Of a stretch of DNA of 64,000 bases, positions 33,872 through 42,934 are shown piece by piece. Source of the stretch: Bacteroidales bacterium. Lineage in GTDB: Bacteria; Bacteroidota; Bacteroidia; Bacteroidales; UBA932. Each line of letters opens with the position of its first letter. Within the stretch, counting starts at the first letter, position 1. The stretch spans positions 1 through 64,000 of the forward strand of contig JAFUVU010000041.1 in assembly GCA_017477465.1 (NCBI GenBank), read 5' to 3'. The notes under the pieces were generated by a model. That model saw nothing but the letters and a program-made list of their open reading frames with translations. It made no database searches and was not told the DNA's origin. The position numbers were made by a program, and so were the translations under genes.

Positions 33872-34363
33872 TTAGAACGGGAGGTCGTCTGAGGCGTCCT
33901 CGGCCGGCATGTCGTCCAGGGTCGGAGCCGGGGCCTGGTAGGGTGCGGGATTCCCGGTCGAAGCCGGGAATGACGATGACGTCGGAGCCGGGAATGACGA
34001 TGAGGGTGCAGGATTTCCGGTGGAAACCGGGGATGACGATGACGACGGAGCCGGGAATGACGGCTGGGCGGAGGCTGTAGCTTCGCCGGCGGGGGAGATG
34101 CGCCAGATCTGGAGGTCGTTGTACCATCGGCCGTTGAATTCGCGGCTTCTCAGGTTGAAGGAGACCTTGATGCGGTCACCTATCTGGTACTTGTCCAGTT
34201 CTGCCACTTTTTCCTGCCCCCAGGCCGTGAAGCAGGCCTGCGAGGTGAAATTGCCGTCCGGGAACTCCAGGATGAACTCCTGCTTGGCCCAGGCTCCCCG
34301 GGCCGATGTTCCGGACTGCACGCCCAGTTTCTGGCGCAGCGTTCCTTCCAGTTCCAGTGCCAT
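33872..34363 (-). CDS. DUF3127 protein with SSB-like C-terminal tail
   Basis: This 163-residue protein has an N-terminal OB-like DUF3127 domain (about 1-85; WAKQEFILEFPDGNFTSQA and YQIGDRIKVSFNLRSREFNG), a Pro/Ser/Ala-rich linker (about 92-145) and the C-terminus EDASDDLPF. That acidic tail ending in a Pro-Phe pair mimics the SSB tip that recruits DNA-repair proteins. The linker is encoded by repeated GCCGGGAATGACGATGACG units, so it has been lengthened by repeat insertion. The gene follows the FKBP isomerase gene by 3 bp. A role in single-stranded DNA metabolism is inferred only. Confidence 0.82.
   Translation of the reverse strand: MALELEGTLRQKLGVQSGTSARGAWAKQEFILEFPDGNFTSQACFTAWGQEKVAELDKYQIGDRIKVSFNLRSREFNGRWYNDLQIWRISPAGEATASAQPSFPAPSSSSSPVSTGNPAPSSSFPAPTSSSFPASTGNPAPYQAPAPTLDDMPAEDASDDLPF
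33950..34075. repeat. GCCGGGAATGACGATGACG repeats in the DUF3127 linker
   Basis: Four CCGGGAATGACG or CCGGGGATGACG units, plus CCCGGTCGAAGCCGGG and CCGGTGGAAACCGG dyads, occur in frame. They belong to the same CCGG-type repeat class as 14823-14912 but with different inner bases. Confidence 0.65.
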
Positions 34364-34366
34364 GAC

Positions 34367-35140
34367 TTATTTCTTCTTGGCTACGGGTTTGGCGGGTTCT
34401 TCGGCCTTTTCTACGAAGGGGTGAACCTCCAGGAGGTCAACGTCGAAGATGAGGGTGGAGTTGGCACCGATTTCACGGGGTCCGCGTTCGCCGTAAGCGA
34501 GGTTTGCGGGGATTACGAGGGTGATCTTGCCACCTTCGCCGACGAGCTTCATGCCTTCGGTCCAGCCTTTGATGACGCGGTTCAGGGGGAAGGTGATGCC
34601 TTCGTTCTTATCGAATTCCTTACCGTCGATGAGGGTGCCGCGGTAGTTGACTTTCACGGTGTCACGGTCGCTGAGGGCGCGTACTTCGCTGCCGCTGTCC
34701 TGGATGAGGTAAACGATACCGGAGGCGGTGGAGTCGGCGCTGTTCTTTACATAGAAGTCTTTGCGGAAAGCGTCGCCTTTCTCTTTGTTAAGGGCTCCTT
34801 CGTAAGCGGTGCGCTTCTGGAGGAAGTTGTTGATGATCATGTTCATGTCGGCAGGGTTGATCTTGAACTGCTTTACGAACACTGAATCCATGGGCTGGCC
34901 TTCCTTGGCTGCGAGAGCGTCGGCCATACCTTTGCGTACCTGGGCCATGTTCAGCTCACCGAAGCCGTTCTGGGTCATTACCAGGCCGAAGTTTACACCG
35001 AGAAGATAGGAAGTGGAATCTACCTGGCCTTTGGAGGGAAGCAGGCTTTGGACTTCTTTGGAACCTTCTACTTTGGGGGAGTTGCAAGCCAGAACCAGCG
35101 CAGCGGCGGAGGCAATGGCGAAAATCTTAACAAGTTTCAT
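34367..35140 (-). CDS. FKBP-type peptidyl-prolyl cis-trans isomerase lipoprotein
   Basis: This 257-residue lipoprotein (lipobox ALVLAC, Cys19) has an N-terminal helical dimerisation domain as in FkpA (about 30-130). It also has a C-terminal FKBP domain (about 150-245; VKVNYRGTLIDGKEFDKNEG, VIKGWTEGMKLVGEGGK, YGERGPREIGANSTLIFDVDLL). It catalyses proline isomerisation during folding of exported proteins. The tail is Lys/Pro/Ala-rich. A TATATTTG promoter box lies about 55 bp upstream. The DUF3127 gene follows in the same transcript. Confidence 0.92.
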   Translation of the reverse strand: MKLVKIFAIASAAALVLACNSPKVEGSKEVQSLLPSKGQVDSTSYLLGVNFGLVMTQNGFGELNMAQVRKGMADALAAKEGQPMDSVFVKQFKINPADMNMIINNFLQKRTAYEGALNKEKGDAFRKDFYVKNSADSTASGIVYLIQDSGSEVRALSDRDTVKVNYRGTLIDGKEFDKNEGITFPLNRVIKGWTEGMKLVGEGGKITLVIPANLAYGERGPREIGANSTLIFDVDLLEVHPFVEKAEEPAKPVAKKK

Positions 35141-35195
35141 ATAACTAATAATTTAACGTTTTTTCTTGCACGAGTGCTTTTGCGCGCTCAATCTG

Positions 35196-35203
35196 CAAAT
35201 ATA
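35196..35203 (-). promoter_or_regulatory. -7 promoter box of the FKBP gene
   Basis: TATATTTG on the minus strand fits TAnnTTTG, giving a leader of about 50 nt. Confidence 0.6.
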
Positions 35204-35330
35204 CGCATATTTTTTCAGATTGCATAAATAATTCCGACGGACTGTAAAATTATTAGGTTGAGCGACAAAATTATTTGCTTTTTCAAATAAAAAGTCGTAT
35301 TTTGACCCAAAACTAAAAACTTCAGACTTA

Positions 35331-37532
35331 ATGGCAGTAGATACCGCCACCCTTCACGATAAACTGAAGACCTTTTTCGGCTACGATGCCTTCAAAGGCG
35401 ATCAGGAGCGCATCATCCGCCATCTGACAAGCGGCGGCAACGCCTTTGTATTGATGCCCACCGGCGGCGGCAAGTCCCTTTGCTATCAGCTGCCTGCCCT
35501 GGTGATGGAAGGGACAGCCATCGTCATATCGCCCCTTATAGCCCTGATGAAAAACCAGGTGGATGCCATCCGCGGCTTCGAATCAGGCGAAGACGGTATC
35601 GCCCATTTCCTCAATTCGTCCCTCTCCCGCATTCAAATCCAGGAAGTCCAGGACGACCTTCTGCGCGGTGTTACAAAGCTGCTTTACGTAGCCCCGGAAT
35701 CGCTCACGAAAGAAGAAAACATAGCCCTTCTGAAGGAGATAAAGATATCCTTCTACGCAGTTGACGAGGCCCACTGCATAAGCGAATGGGGCCACGACTT
35801 CAGGCCGGAATACCGGAAAATCCGCTCAATAATTGACCAGATCCAGCCGGCCCCGGTCATCGCCCTCACGGCAACCGCAACGCCCAAGGTGCAAAGCGAT
35901 ATCCTAAAGAACCTCCGTATCCAGGATGCGGTGGTGTTCCGTTCGTCCTTCAATCGGCCCAATCTATATTACGAGGTAAGGGACAAAGTAGAGCCGGAAA
36001 AAGATATCATACGCTATATCCGCCAGAATGCGGGCAAAAGCGGCATCATCTATTGCCTCAGCCGCAAAAAAGTGGAGGAAATGGCCCAGATGCTTGCCAT
36101 CAACGGCATAAAGGCCTTGCCCTATCATGCCGGACTGGACGCAAAGACAAGGGCCGAAAATCAGGATAAGTTCCTGATGGAAGAGATAGACGTGATAGTG
36201 GCCACGATTGCCTTCGGCATGGGCATAGACAAGCCCGACGTTCGCTTCGTAATCCATTACGACATTCCCAAAAGCATCGAAGGCTATTATCAGGAAACGG
36301 GCCGCGCAGGCCGCGACGGAAAGGAAGGCCATTGCATCACTTATTACAGCTACAAAGACATCCAGAAGCTGGAAAAATTCATGCAGGGCAAGCCTGTGGC
36401 GGAGCAGGAAATCGGCAAGCAGCTGCTAAAGGAAACCGTTGCTTATGCGGAGTCCAGCCAATGCCGCAGAAAACTGCTGCTCAATTACTTCGGGGAGGAT
36501 TACACCCAGGACAACTGCGGCGCATGTGACAATTGCCTCCACCCCAAAGCCCGTTTCGACGGAAGGGAGGAGATGTCCCTTGTGATAGAGCTTATCGAAA
36601 GCCTCAAGGAGCATTTCAAGCTGGAACATCTGGCCAGCATACTCGCAGGCGTTTCCAACGCGCTCATAAAGTCATACAAGCACGACGAGCTGCCCCTTTT
36701 CGGCGCAGGAAAAGACCACAGCGTCCGTTTTTGGGCCGCTGTCATTCATCAGGGCATAATCCTGCATTATCTTGACAAGGACATAGAAAACTACGGCCTT
36801 ATCTACGCCACGGACGAAGGCCTGGAATTCTACCTGAATCCGCACGAGGTGATGCTTGTGGAAGACCGCACCTTCTCGGAAGGGGAAGACGAAGACGATG
36901 AGGATAGCGCGGCCGCAGTCAATGGTGGCGGCGGGGGAGACCCGGTGCTCCTTTCAATGCTTAAGGACCTTCGCAAAGACGTAGCCCGCAAATACAGAGT
37001 CCAACCCTGGATGGTCTTTGCCGATCCAGCCCTGGAAGACATGACCATAGTCTATCCCCTAAGCCTGAAGGAACTGTCGGAAAAGTGCCAGGGAGTGGGC
37101 GAAGGCAAGGCCCGCAAATACGGCCAGCCCTTCGTGGATCTTATAGCTAAATACGTAGAAGAGAATGAGATAGAAAGGCCCGACGACTTTGTAGTAAAAT
37201 CCGTGGCGGCACGCTCCGGCAACAAGGTGGCCATCATCCAAGCCATCGACCGCAAGCTCCCTCTGGAAGACATAGCATCGTCCAAAGGCCTGGAAATGTC
37301 CGACCTTCTGACAGAAATAGAATCGATAGTAGCCACAGGCACCAGGGTAAACCTGAATTACTACATAGAAGAAGAACTGGACCCCGACGTAGTCCAGGAA
37401 ATCTTCACCTGGTTCAAGGAAGAAGCAACGTCGGATTCGCTTTCAGATGCAATGAAAGCCCTTGAAGGCGACTACGAAGAAAAGGAAATCCGCCTCGTCC
37501 GCATCAAATTCCTCTGCGAAGTTGTGAACTAA
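35331..37532 (+). CDS. recQ: ATP-dependent DNA helicase RecQ
   Basis: RecQ is a 3'-5' DNA helicase of recombination and repair. The 733-residue protein has Walker A TGGGKS (44-49), the DEAH box at Asp145, SAT-like TATATP, and motif VI QETGRAGRDG. The RecQ-C zinc site is intact (Cys in SSQCRRKL, then CGACDNC). It is followed by a winged helix and an HRDC domain (about 555-635), and the C-terminal 100 residues are an extra helical region found in Bacteroidota RecQ. A TTTG-N20-TATTTTG promoter-like sequence ends 26 bp before the ATG. No terminator hairpin is evident after it. Confidence 0.94.
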   Translation: MAVDTATLHDKLKTFFGYDAFKGDQERIIRHLTSGGNAFVLMPTGGGKSLCYQLPALVMEGTAIVISPLIALMKNQVDAIRGFESGEDGIAHFLNSSLSRIQIQEVQDDLLRGVTKLLYVAPESLTKEENIALLKEIKISFYAVDEAHCISEWGHDFRPEYRKIRSIIDQIQPAPVIALTATATPKVQSDILKNLRIQDAVVFRSSFNRPNLYYEVRDKVEPEKDIIRYIRQNAGKSGIIYCLSRKKVEEMAQMLAINGIKALPYHAGLDAKTRAENQDKFLMEEIDVIVATIAFGMGIDKPDVRFVIHYDIPKSIEGYYQETGRAGRDGKEGHCITYYSYKDIQKLEKFMQGKPVAEQEIGKQLLKETVAYAESSQCRRKLLLNYFGEDYTQDNCGACDNCLHPKARFDGREEMSLVIELIESLKEHFKLEHLASILAGVSNALIKSYKHDELPLFGAGKDHSVRFWAAVIHQGIILHYLDKDIENYGLIYATDEGLEFYLNPHEVMLVEDRTFSEGEDEDDEDSAAAVNGGGGGDPVLLSMLKDLRKDVARKYRVQPWMVFADPALEDMTIVYPLSLKELSEKCQGVGEGKARKYGQPFVDLIAKYVEENEIERPDDFVVKSVAARSGNKVAIIQAIDRKLPLEDIASSKGLEMSDLLTEIESIVATGTRVNLNYYIEEELDPDVVQEIFTWFKEEATSDSLSDAMKALEGDYEEKEIRLVRIKFLCEVVN

Positions 37533-37595
37533 GCACGGCTTCATAAGCGACATTCGCCCGGAACAGGGTAGCGAGTCGGATATTCTTAAACCTTT

Positions 37596-38825
37596 CTAAA
37601 GATAAACAAGCGAAGAAAGCCGGTCCGGTGCAAAAAGGCGCCGGGCCATTTTTTGAAGCTGCTCGGGAGTGATGGCTTCTATTGCCTCGCGGGTTTGCTC
37701 CGGGCTCATGATGCTGCCCCAGGAAAGCATGCTCTTGCCCATTGAAAGGCACTGGGCTTCGCCTGCTTCGGAGCTTATTGCGAGCTGCCCGAGAAGCTGC
37801 TTGCGGTAGGCCTTGAGCTGTGCATCCGTAAAAGGCGTATCCATTAAACGATTGAGAATCTTGCCGATAGCCTTCTGGCAAGCCTCCATGTTTGGCTTGT
37901 CGCAGCCAAAACTGATGGCCACGATGCCGGTTTTTGCATACTGCGTGTAAGAACATTCAATTCCGTACACCCAGCCGCGTTTTTCGCGAAGCTCTTTGTT
38001 TAGAAGCGAGTTGGAGGCCGGGCCGCCGAGGATATTGGCAAGCATGGCGCATACCAGCCTGTCCGGCATTTCATAAAGGGACGGCGCCAGGGAGCCGATA
38101 ACGGCGTTAACCTCATGATGGCGCTTGTCGATGGTTTTGTGGAAAGGCTCGACTGCGGGCGCCTTTTCAGAAGCCTTTGCCTGAACAGGCGACGCGGAAG
38201 AAAATCCCACAGTGGAGATAAGCTTCAAAACCCGTTTTTCGAGGACGGCTTCATCGACATCGGCAACTACTGAGAAGACCATTTTGCCGGCGGTGAATTT
38301 CTCTGCAACAAAGTTCCTGAGCATCTGAGGGGTAATTTTCTTCACCGAGGATGTGGTGCCAAGGATGGGAGTGCCGAGGGGCGTGCCGTCGAAAAGCAGG
38401 CTTTCGAAGCGGTCGTACACGTCTTCGGCAGGGTTGTCTTTGTAGGAGATGATTTCGTCCAGGACCACGCCGCGCTCGGTCTCTATTTCGCTGTCCGGGA
38501 AAGTGGCTTCGGTGGCCAGTTCGAAAAGAAGGCGGGCGGCTTTTTCCCAGTCTTCCTTCAGGACTGTTGCATGCAGGACGATTTCCTCCTTGGTGGTGTA
38601 GGCGTTGAGCTCGCCTCCAAGGCGGTCAAGATAACTATTTATGGCAGAGGCGCTTTTGTGGCGAGTGCCCCTGAATATCGTATGTTCTGTGAAATGGGCT
38701 GTTCCGGCAGGGTAGCCGGCTTCATCGGCCGTACCGCAGCCGATGGTGAGTGCGCAGTAAGCGACAGCGCGTCCGCTGCGACGCACCGCATAGCGCAGCC
38801 CTTGTGGGGAAACTCCGGTGGTCAT
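37596..38825 (-). CDS. M16 family zinc metallopeptidase
   Basis: This 409-residue peptidase of the pitrilysin/insulinase family has the inverted zinc motif HFTEH (His44, Glu47, His48) and the third ligand region ETERGVVLDEI about 75 residues later. Both M16 halves are present, since the C-terminal half contains the typical substrate-binding ERGWVYGIECSY-type sequence (EKRGWVYGIECSYTQYAKTG). There is no signal peptide, so it is probably cytoplasmic or attached through partners. Its start overlaps the end of the upstream gene by 4 bp, so the two are coupled. Confidence 0.9.
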   Translation of the reverse strand: MTTGVSPQGLRYAVRRSGRAVAYCALTIGCGTADEAGYPAGTAHFTEHTIFRGTRHKSASAINSYLDRLGGELNAYTTKEEIVLHATVLKEDWEKAARLLFELATEATFPDSEIETERGVVLDEIISYKDNPAEDVYDRFESLLFDGTPLGTPILGTTSSVKKITPQMLRNFVAEKFTAGKMVFSVVADVDEAVLEKRVLKLISTVGFSSASPVQAKASEKAPAVEPFHKTIDKRHHEVNAVIGSLAPSLYEMPDRLVCAMLANILGGPASNSLLNKELREKRGWVYGIECSYTQYAKTGIVAISFGCDKPNMEACQKAIGKILNRLMDTPFTDAQLKAYRKQLLGQLAISSEAGEAQCLSMGKSMLSWGSIMSPEQTREAIEAITPEQLQKMARRLFAPDRLSSLVYL

Positions 38826-39673
38826 CTCTTGCGGGAGAAATGTTTAAGATCGGCAGGGAGGAAGCCCGTGCCTTTCTTTGACGAATACTTATGCTTGCCG
38901 ATGTAGAAGAGGCTCTGCGTAGATGCTTCAAAGAGCATTTTGTAGCACCAGGATGCTTTGCCGGGATCGGCCGGGGCTACCGTGTAGCCTACCAGGGTGT
39001 TGTAGGTTTCGTCCAGATAGTGCTGGTCTGCTGCCTGGGTGTCGTCGCTTATGTGGAAGTCGTCGTCCAGGTATTTTTCCAGGTCTTTTTCGCTTACTGA
39101 GGGGGACAGGTCTTCCTTGGCGAGGAAAATCTGCATCATCTTGCCGCCCCGCTCATAGTTTTTGTTTACCCAGGCTTCCATGCCGTAGGCTACTTTTTCC
39201 GATTCCATGGCCGCCAGGGTGAATTCCTGCACGGCTTTTACCAGTGCGCCGATGTAGATAAGCTCCCTGCCGCTGCCGCCTTGTGCAGCAACCAGCGGGA
39301 AGGACACTATTTCTGTCATTGCGCCTATTCCGTCGGCAGCCTCGGGGCCGCCTTTGACCAGCGTCAGGAAGGTCACGCCGGGGTTTTCTTCCCCTTTGAA
39401 GCGGCTTTCGGCAGCCAGGAGGAAGTAGTAATTGCTGCTGGTTTTGCGTGCCTCGAACTGGTCCAGGGTGCAGAATTCAAAGGCCGATGCCGTCCACCTG
39501 GCGACAACTTCCTGCTGAAGCGCACCGCTCAGGATTTCGTTGCCGCTGAGGACGACCTGGGTGACTTTGTCGGTGAAGTCAGACAGCAGGTATCGGCGCG
39601 TAGTGACCTTGCCCTGAGCGAAAAGGGACATGGCAAGATACAGTAATATGATTAAAGTGATGAATCGTTTCAT
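38822..39673 (-). CDS. Conserved secreted hypothetical protein
   Basis: This 283-residue protein has a signal peptide (1-19, ending SLFAQG). I do not recognise a domain. It is mixed alpha/beta with no obvious catalytic motif and ends in a basic tail (KHFSRKR). It is the first gene of a two-gene operon with the M16 peptidase, so it may be that enzyme's partner, substrate or regulator. The start follows a TATCTTTG promoter box by about 75 bp. Confidence 0.75.
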   Translation of the reverse strand: MKRFITLIILLYLAMSLFAQGKVTTRRYLLSDFTDKVTQVVLSGNEILSGALQQEVVARWTASAFEFCTLDQFEARKTSSNYYFLLAAESRFKGEENPGVTFLTLVKGGPEAADGIGAMTEIVSFPLVAAQGGSGRELIYIGALVKAVQEFTLAAMESEKVAYGMEAWVNKNYERGGKMMQIFLAKEDLSPSVSEKDLEKYLDDDFHISDDTQAADQHYLDETYNTLVGYTVAPADPGKASWCYKMLFEASTQSLFYIGKHKYSSKKGTGFLPADLKHFSRKR

Positions 39674-39748
39674 TATTGTAACTTATTGATAGTAAGGCAT
39701 TAGTGAAAACAAAAAAATTTATTTATCGAACCGGGCCTTACTTTTTTG

Positions 39749-39756
39749 CAAAGATA
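39749..39756 (-). promoter_or_regulatory. -7 promoter box of the hypothetical-M16 operon
   Basis: TATCTTTG on the minus strand fits TAnnTTTG. The same gap must also hold the susC promoter on the plus strand, for which I see only the weak candidate TAACTTGC near 39769. Confidence 0.55.
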
Positions 39757-39801
39757 CCCTTTTTTTCATAACTTGCGCAACTTTAAATAACATTAAAACT
39801 G

Positions 39802-42800
39802 ATGAAAAGCAAGTTCAAAGCCTTTCTTATTGGCGTGATAGCCCTCTCAGCGGCCATTGCGTCCATTCCGGAGGCCTTGGCCCAATCGGGTAAAATCACC
39901 GTCGAGGGAACAGTAATCGACGAATTGGGAGAACCCATGATTGGCGCAGGCGTTCTGGTGAAAAACACCGTCATCGGCGTAATTACAGACCTGGACGGCC
40001 ACTACTCCATCACGGTGGATGCAGCGGCCGGCGGCGGCGTGCTGGTTTTCTCCTCCCTAGGATACGACGACCAGGAAATCGCTGTCAACAACAGGACTGA
40101 AATCAATGTACAGATGCAGCTCCAGTCCACATCCCTGGACGAAGTCGTGGTCGTTGGTTACGGCACCCAGAAGAGGGAATCCGTCGTGGGTTCCATCGCT
40201 ACCGTGGATGCCGCCAATCTCAAGGTTCCGTCGGCCCAGCTGTCAACTGGCCTTGCCGGCCAGCTTGCCGGTGTGGTTGCGGTGCAGTCTTCGGGTATGC
40301 CGGGCCAGAGCCAGGCCAATTTCTATATCCGCGGCGTCTCCTCCTTCCAGGGAACCGTCACCCCTCTGGTCCTCGTGGACGGCGTAGAGCGTGACATCGA
40401 CCTGGTGGATACCGACGACATCGCCTCCTTCTCCATCCTCAAGGATGCATCGGCATCGGCAGTGTATGGCGTGAGGGGCGCTAACGGCGTTATCCTCATC
40501 ACCACCAAGAAGGGTGACGTGGGCCGTCCCAAGGTGAATCTCCGCAGTGAGACCGGTATCACCCAGCCGCTCATCATGCCGCGCTTCGTGAATTCCGAGC
40601 AGTTCGCCACCATGTACAACTGGGCCTCCGACGAACCCCGCTACACGCAGGAGGAAATCGAGAAATACAGGAACCAGACCGACCCTGACCTCTACCCCGA
40701 CGTGAACTGGATGAAGACCATGTACAGGGACATAGCCTCCAACCAGCGTGTAAACGTCTCAGTGAGCGGCGGTTCCGATATCGTGCGTTACTTCGTTTCC
40801 GGCAGCTTCTTCACTGAAAGCTCAATTTTCAAGAACGCCGGCAACATCTACGACTACGATTCCTCAATCAGCTATAACAAGTTCAACTTCCGCGCTAACG
40901 TGGACATCAACCTCACCCCGTCCACCGTCCTCAGCCTCAACGTGGCAAACATCTACGAGACGCGCGTAAGTCCCGGCACTTCCACCGGCAACATCTGGAG
41001 CTGGGCCTTCTCCACCTCCCCCAACGCGGTTCCCTACCAGTACTCCGACGGCACCATCTCCCGCCCTTCCGGTACCAACGAGAACCCTTGGAACCTGCTG
41101 GTACACACCGGTTACAACGAGTCGTTCACAAACAGTGCGCAGTCCGTAATCGGCCTTACGCAGGACTTCGGCGAAGTTTGGGATGCCCTCAAGGGTCTCA
41201 CCGCCAACTTCAAGTTCTCCTGGGATGCCTGGAACTACCAGGCTCAGGGCCGCACCAAGACTCCCCGTCAGTACCACGCCACAGGCCGTGACGAAGACGG
41301 CAACCTCATTTTCGGCGATCCTGTGGTCGAAGGCTCGTCCTCGCTCACCTATTCGGCTTCGGGCTCATCTTCCATGAACACTTACATGGAAGCATCGGTG
41401 AACTACAACCGCCTCTTCGGCCAGCACCGCTTGGGCGCAATGCTGCTTTACAACCACTCCATCAAGCGGACCACCCTTGGCGGCAGCGCCACCACATCCC
41501 TGCCGTACAAGAACCAGGGTATCGCCGGCCGTGTCACCTACGCCTTCCGCGACCGTTACTTCGCAGAAGTTAACGTAGGCTACAACGGTTCCGAGAACTT
41601 CGCCCCCGGCCACCGCTTCGGCTTCTTCCCGGCATTCAGCGCCGGTTACATGATTTCCGAAGAGGACTTCTGGGCCCCCATCAAGAACACGGTCAACATG
41701 TTCAAGTTCAAGGGCTCCTACGGTAAAGTAGGTAACGACCAGATAGGCGGCGACCGCTGGCTCTACCTTCCCACTGTCATCACCGGCAATTATGCCACCA
41801 TCGGCGAAACGGGCAACAACGGCGGCTACGGTCTTGCCATCGGCCGTCCCGAAAACCTGAACTTCTCCTGGGAAGAAGAGACCAAACTCAACCTCGGCGT
41901 AGAGTTCGAGCTGTGGAGGGAACTCCGCATTATGGCCGATTACTTCGACTCCCACCGTACCGGCATCCTCATGCTCCGCGGCGGTCTTCCCGGCATCGCC
42001 GGTCTGCAGAACACCAGCAAGCTCCCTTACGTGAACGTCGGTGAAACCCGCAACAGGGGCGTTGACATGTCGGCCGAATGGCACAAGCAGGTAGGGGACT
42101 GGTTCCTGACCGCCCGCGGCAACTTCACCTACAACCGCAACACCCTGGTGAACAACGACGAACCCGACTGGAAGTACAAGTACCAGAACCGTATCGGCAA
42201 GCCTTACGGCGTTGGCGCAGGCCAGCCTTGGGGCCTTCTGGCAGTTGGCCTGTTCCAGAGCCAGGAAGAAATCGACAACTCTCCTGTGCAGACCTTCGGC
42301 GAGTACAGAGTGGGAGATATCAAATACCAGGACATCAACGGTGACGGCCGCATCGACGCCGACGACCAGATTTACCTTGGCTACACCACCCTCCCGGAAA
42401 TCACCTACGGCTTCGGCTTGAATGCCGAATACAAAGGCTTCGACATCAACGTCTTCTTCCAGGGCGTGGACCACGTGAACTTCTTCCTCAGCGGTTCTTC
42501 CCTCACTTCTCCCTTCTCCTCCACAGCAATTGAGCGTGCAGCCGTGCAGTGGGATGTCTGGGACAAAGGCTGGAACCGTCTCACCAACAACGGGGCCGAT
42601 ATATCGGCCGGCGCAAATGCCGTGTACCCGCGCCTTGCCATCGGCTCGGCCGCAGGTTCCTCCAACAACAGCCAGACCTCTTCCTGGTGGCAGAGAAACG
42701 GCGCTTTCCTGCGCCTGAAGAACTTCGAGGTGGGCTACTCACTCCCGAAGAAACTCCTCGCCCGTGCAGGCTTCATCCAGAGCGTGCGCTTCTACATCTC

Positions 42801-42921
42801 CGGCAACAACCTCCTCACCTTCTCGCCCTTCAAACTCTGGGATCCCGAGCAAGGCGGAGGACAAGGAGCCTCCTACCCCAACAACCGGGTCTATTCTTTC
42901 GGTTTGAACGCTAACTTCTAA
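39802..42921 (+). CDS. SusC/RagA-family TonB-dependent outer-membrane receptor
   Basis: This 1039-residue receptor imports large glycan fragments across the outer membrane using TonB energy. It has a signal peptide (1-28), a carboxypeptidase-regulatory-like beta domain (about 30-110; GTVIDELGEPMIGAGVLVKN), a TonB-box-like LDEVVVVGYGTQKR at about 113 and a plug domain (IRGVSSF, VYGVRGANGVILITTKKG). A beta barrel follows and ends with the aromatic VYSFGLNANF. It is 13 bp upstream of its SusD partner, the classic first pair of a glycan utilisation locus. No HTCS, ECF sigma or anti-sigma gene is in the window, so the regulator is elsewhere. Specificity is inferred from the enzymes downstream. Confidence 0.95.
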   Translation: MKSKFKAFLIGVIALSAAIASIPEALAQSGKITVEGTVIDELGEPMIGAGVLVKNTVIGVITDLDGHYSITVDAAAGGGVLVFSSLGYDDQEIAVNNRTEINVQMQLQSTSLDEVVVVGYGTQKRESVVGSIATVDAANLKVPSAQLSTGLAGQLAGVVAVQSSGMPGQSQANFYIRGVSSFQGTVTPLVLVDGVERDIDLVDTDDIASFSILKDASASAVYGVRGANGVILITTKKGDVGRPKVNLRSETGITQPLIMPRFVNSEQFATMYNWASDEPRYTQEEIEKYRNQTDPDLYPDVNWMKTMYRDIASNQRVNVSVSGGSDIVRYFVSGSFFTESSIFKNAGNIYDYDSSISYNKFNFRANVDINLTPSTVLSLNVANIYETRVSPGTSTGNIWSWAFSTSPNAVPYQYSDGTISRPSGTNENPWNLLVHTGYNESFTNSAQSVIGLTQDFGEVWDALKGLTANFKFSWDAWNYQAQGRTKTPRQYHATGRDEDGNLIFGDPVVEGSSSLTYSASGSSSMNTYMEASVNYNRLFGQHRLGAMLLYNHSIKRTTLGGSATTSLPYKNQGIAGRVTYAFRDRYFAEVNVGYNGSENFAPGHRFGFFPAFSAGYMISEEDFWAPIKNTVNMFKFKGSYGKVGNDQIGGDRWLYLPTVITGNYATIGETGNNGGYGLAIGRPENLNFSWEEETKLNLGVEFELWRELRIMADYFDSHRTGILMLRGGLPGIAGLQNTSKLPYVNVGETRNRGVDMSAEWHKQVGDWFLTARGNFTYNRNTLVNNDEPDWKYKYQNRIGKPYGVGAGQPWGLLAVGLFQSQEEIDNSPVQTFGEYRVGDIKYQDINGDGRIDADDQIYLGYTTLPEITYGFGLNAEYKGFDINVFFQGVDHVNFFLSGSSLTSPFSSTAIERAAVQWDVWDKGWNRLTNNGADISAGANAVYPRLAIGSAAGSSNNSQTSSWWQRNGAFLRLKNFEVGYSLPKKLLARAGFIQSVRFYISGNNLLTFSPFKLWDPEQGGGQGASYPNNRVYSFGLNANF

Positions 42922-42934
42922 TAGACCGCAGATT

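Noticed and set aside
41365..42474. Long minus-strand frame inside susC
   Set aside because: It is the antisense shadow of the SusC barrel. The same applies to long minus-strand frames at 43556-44938 and 47871-49406.
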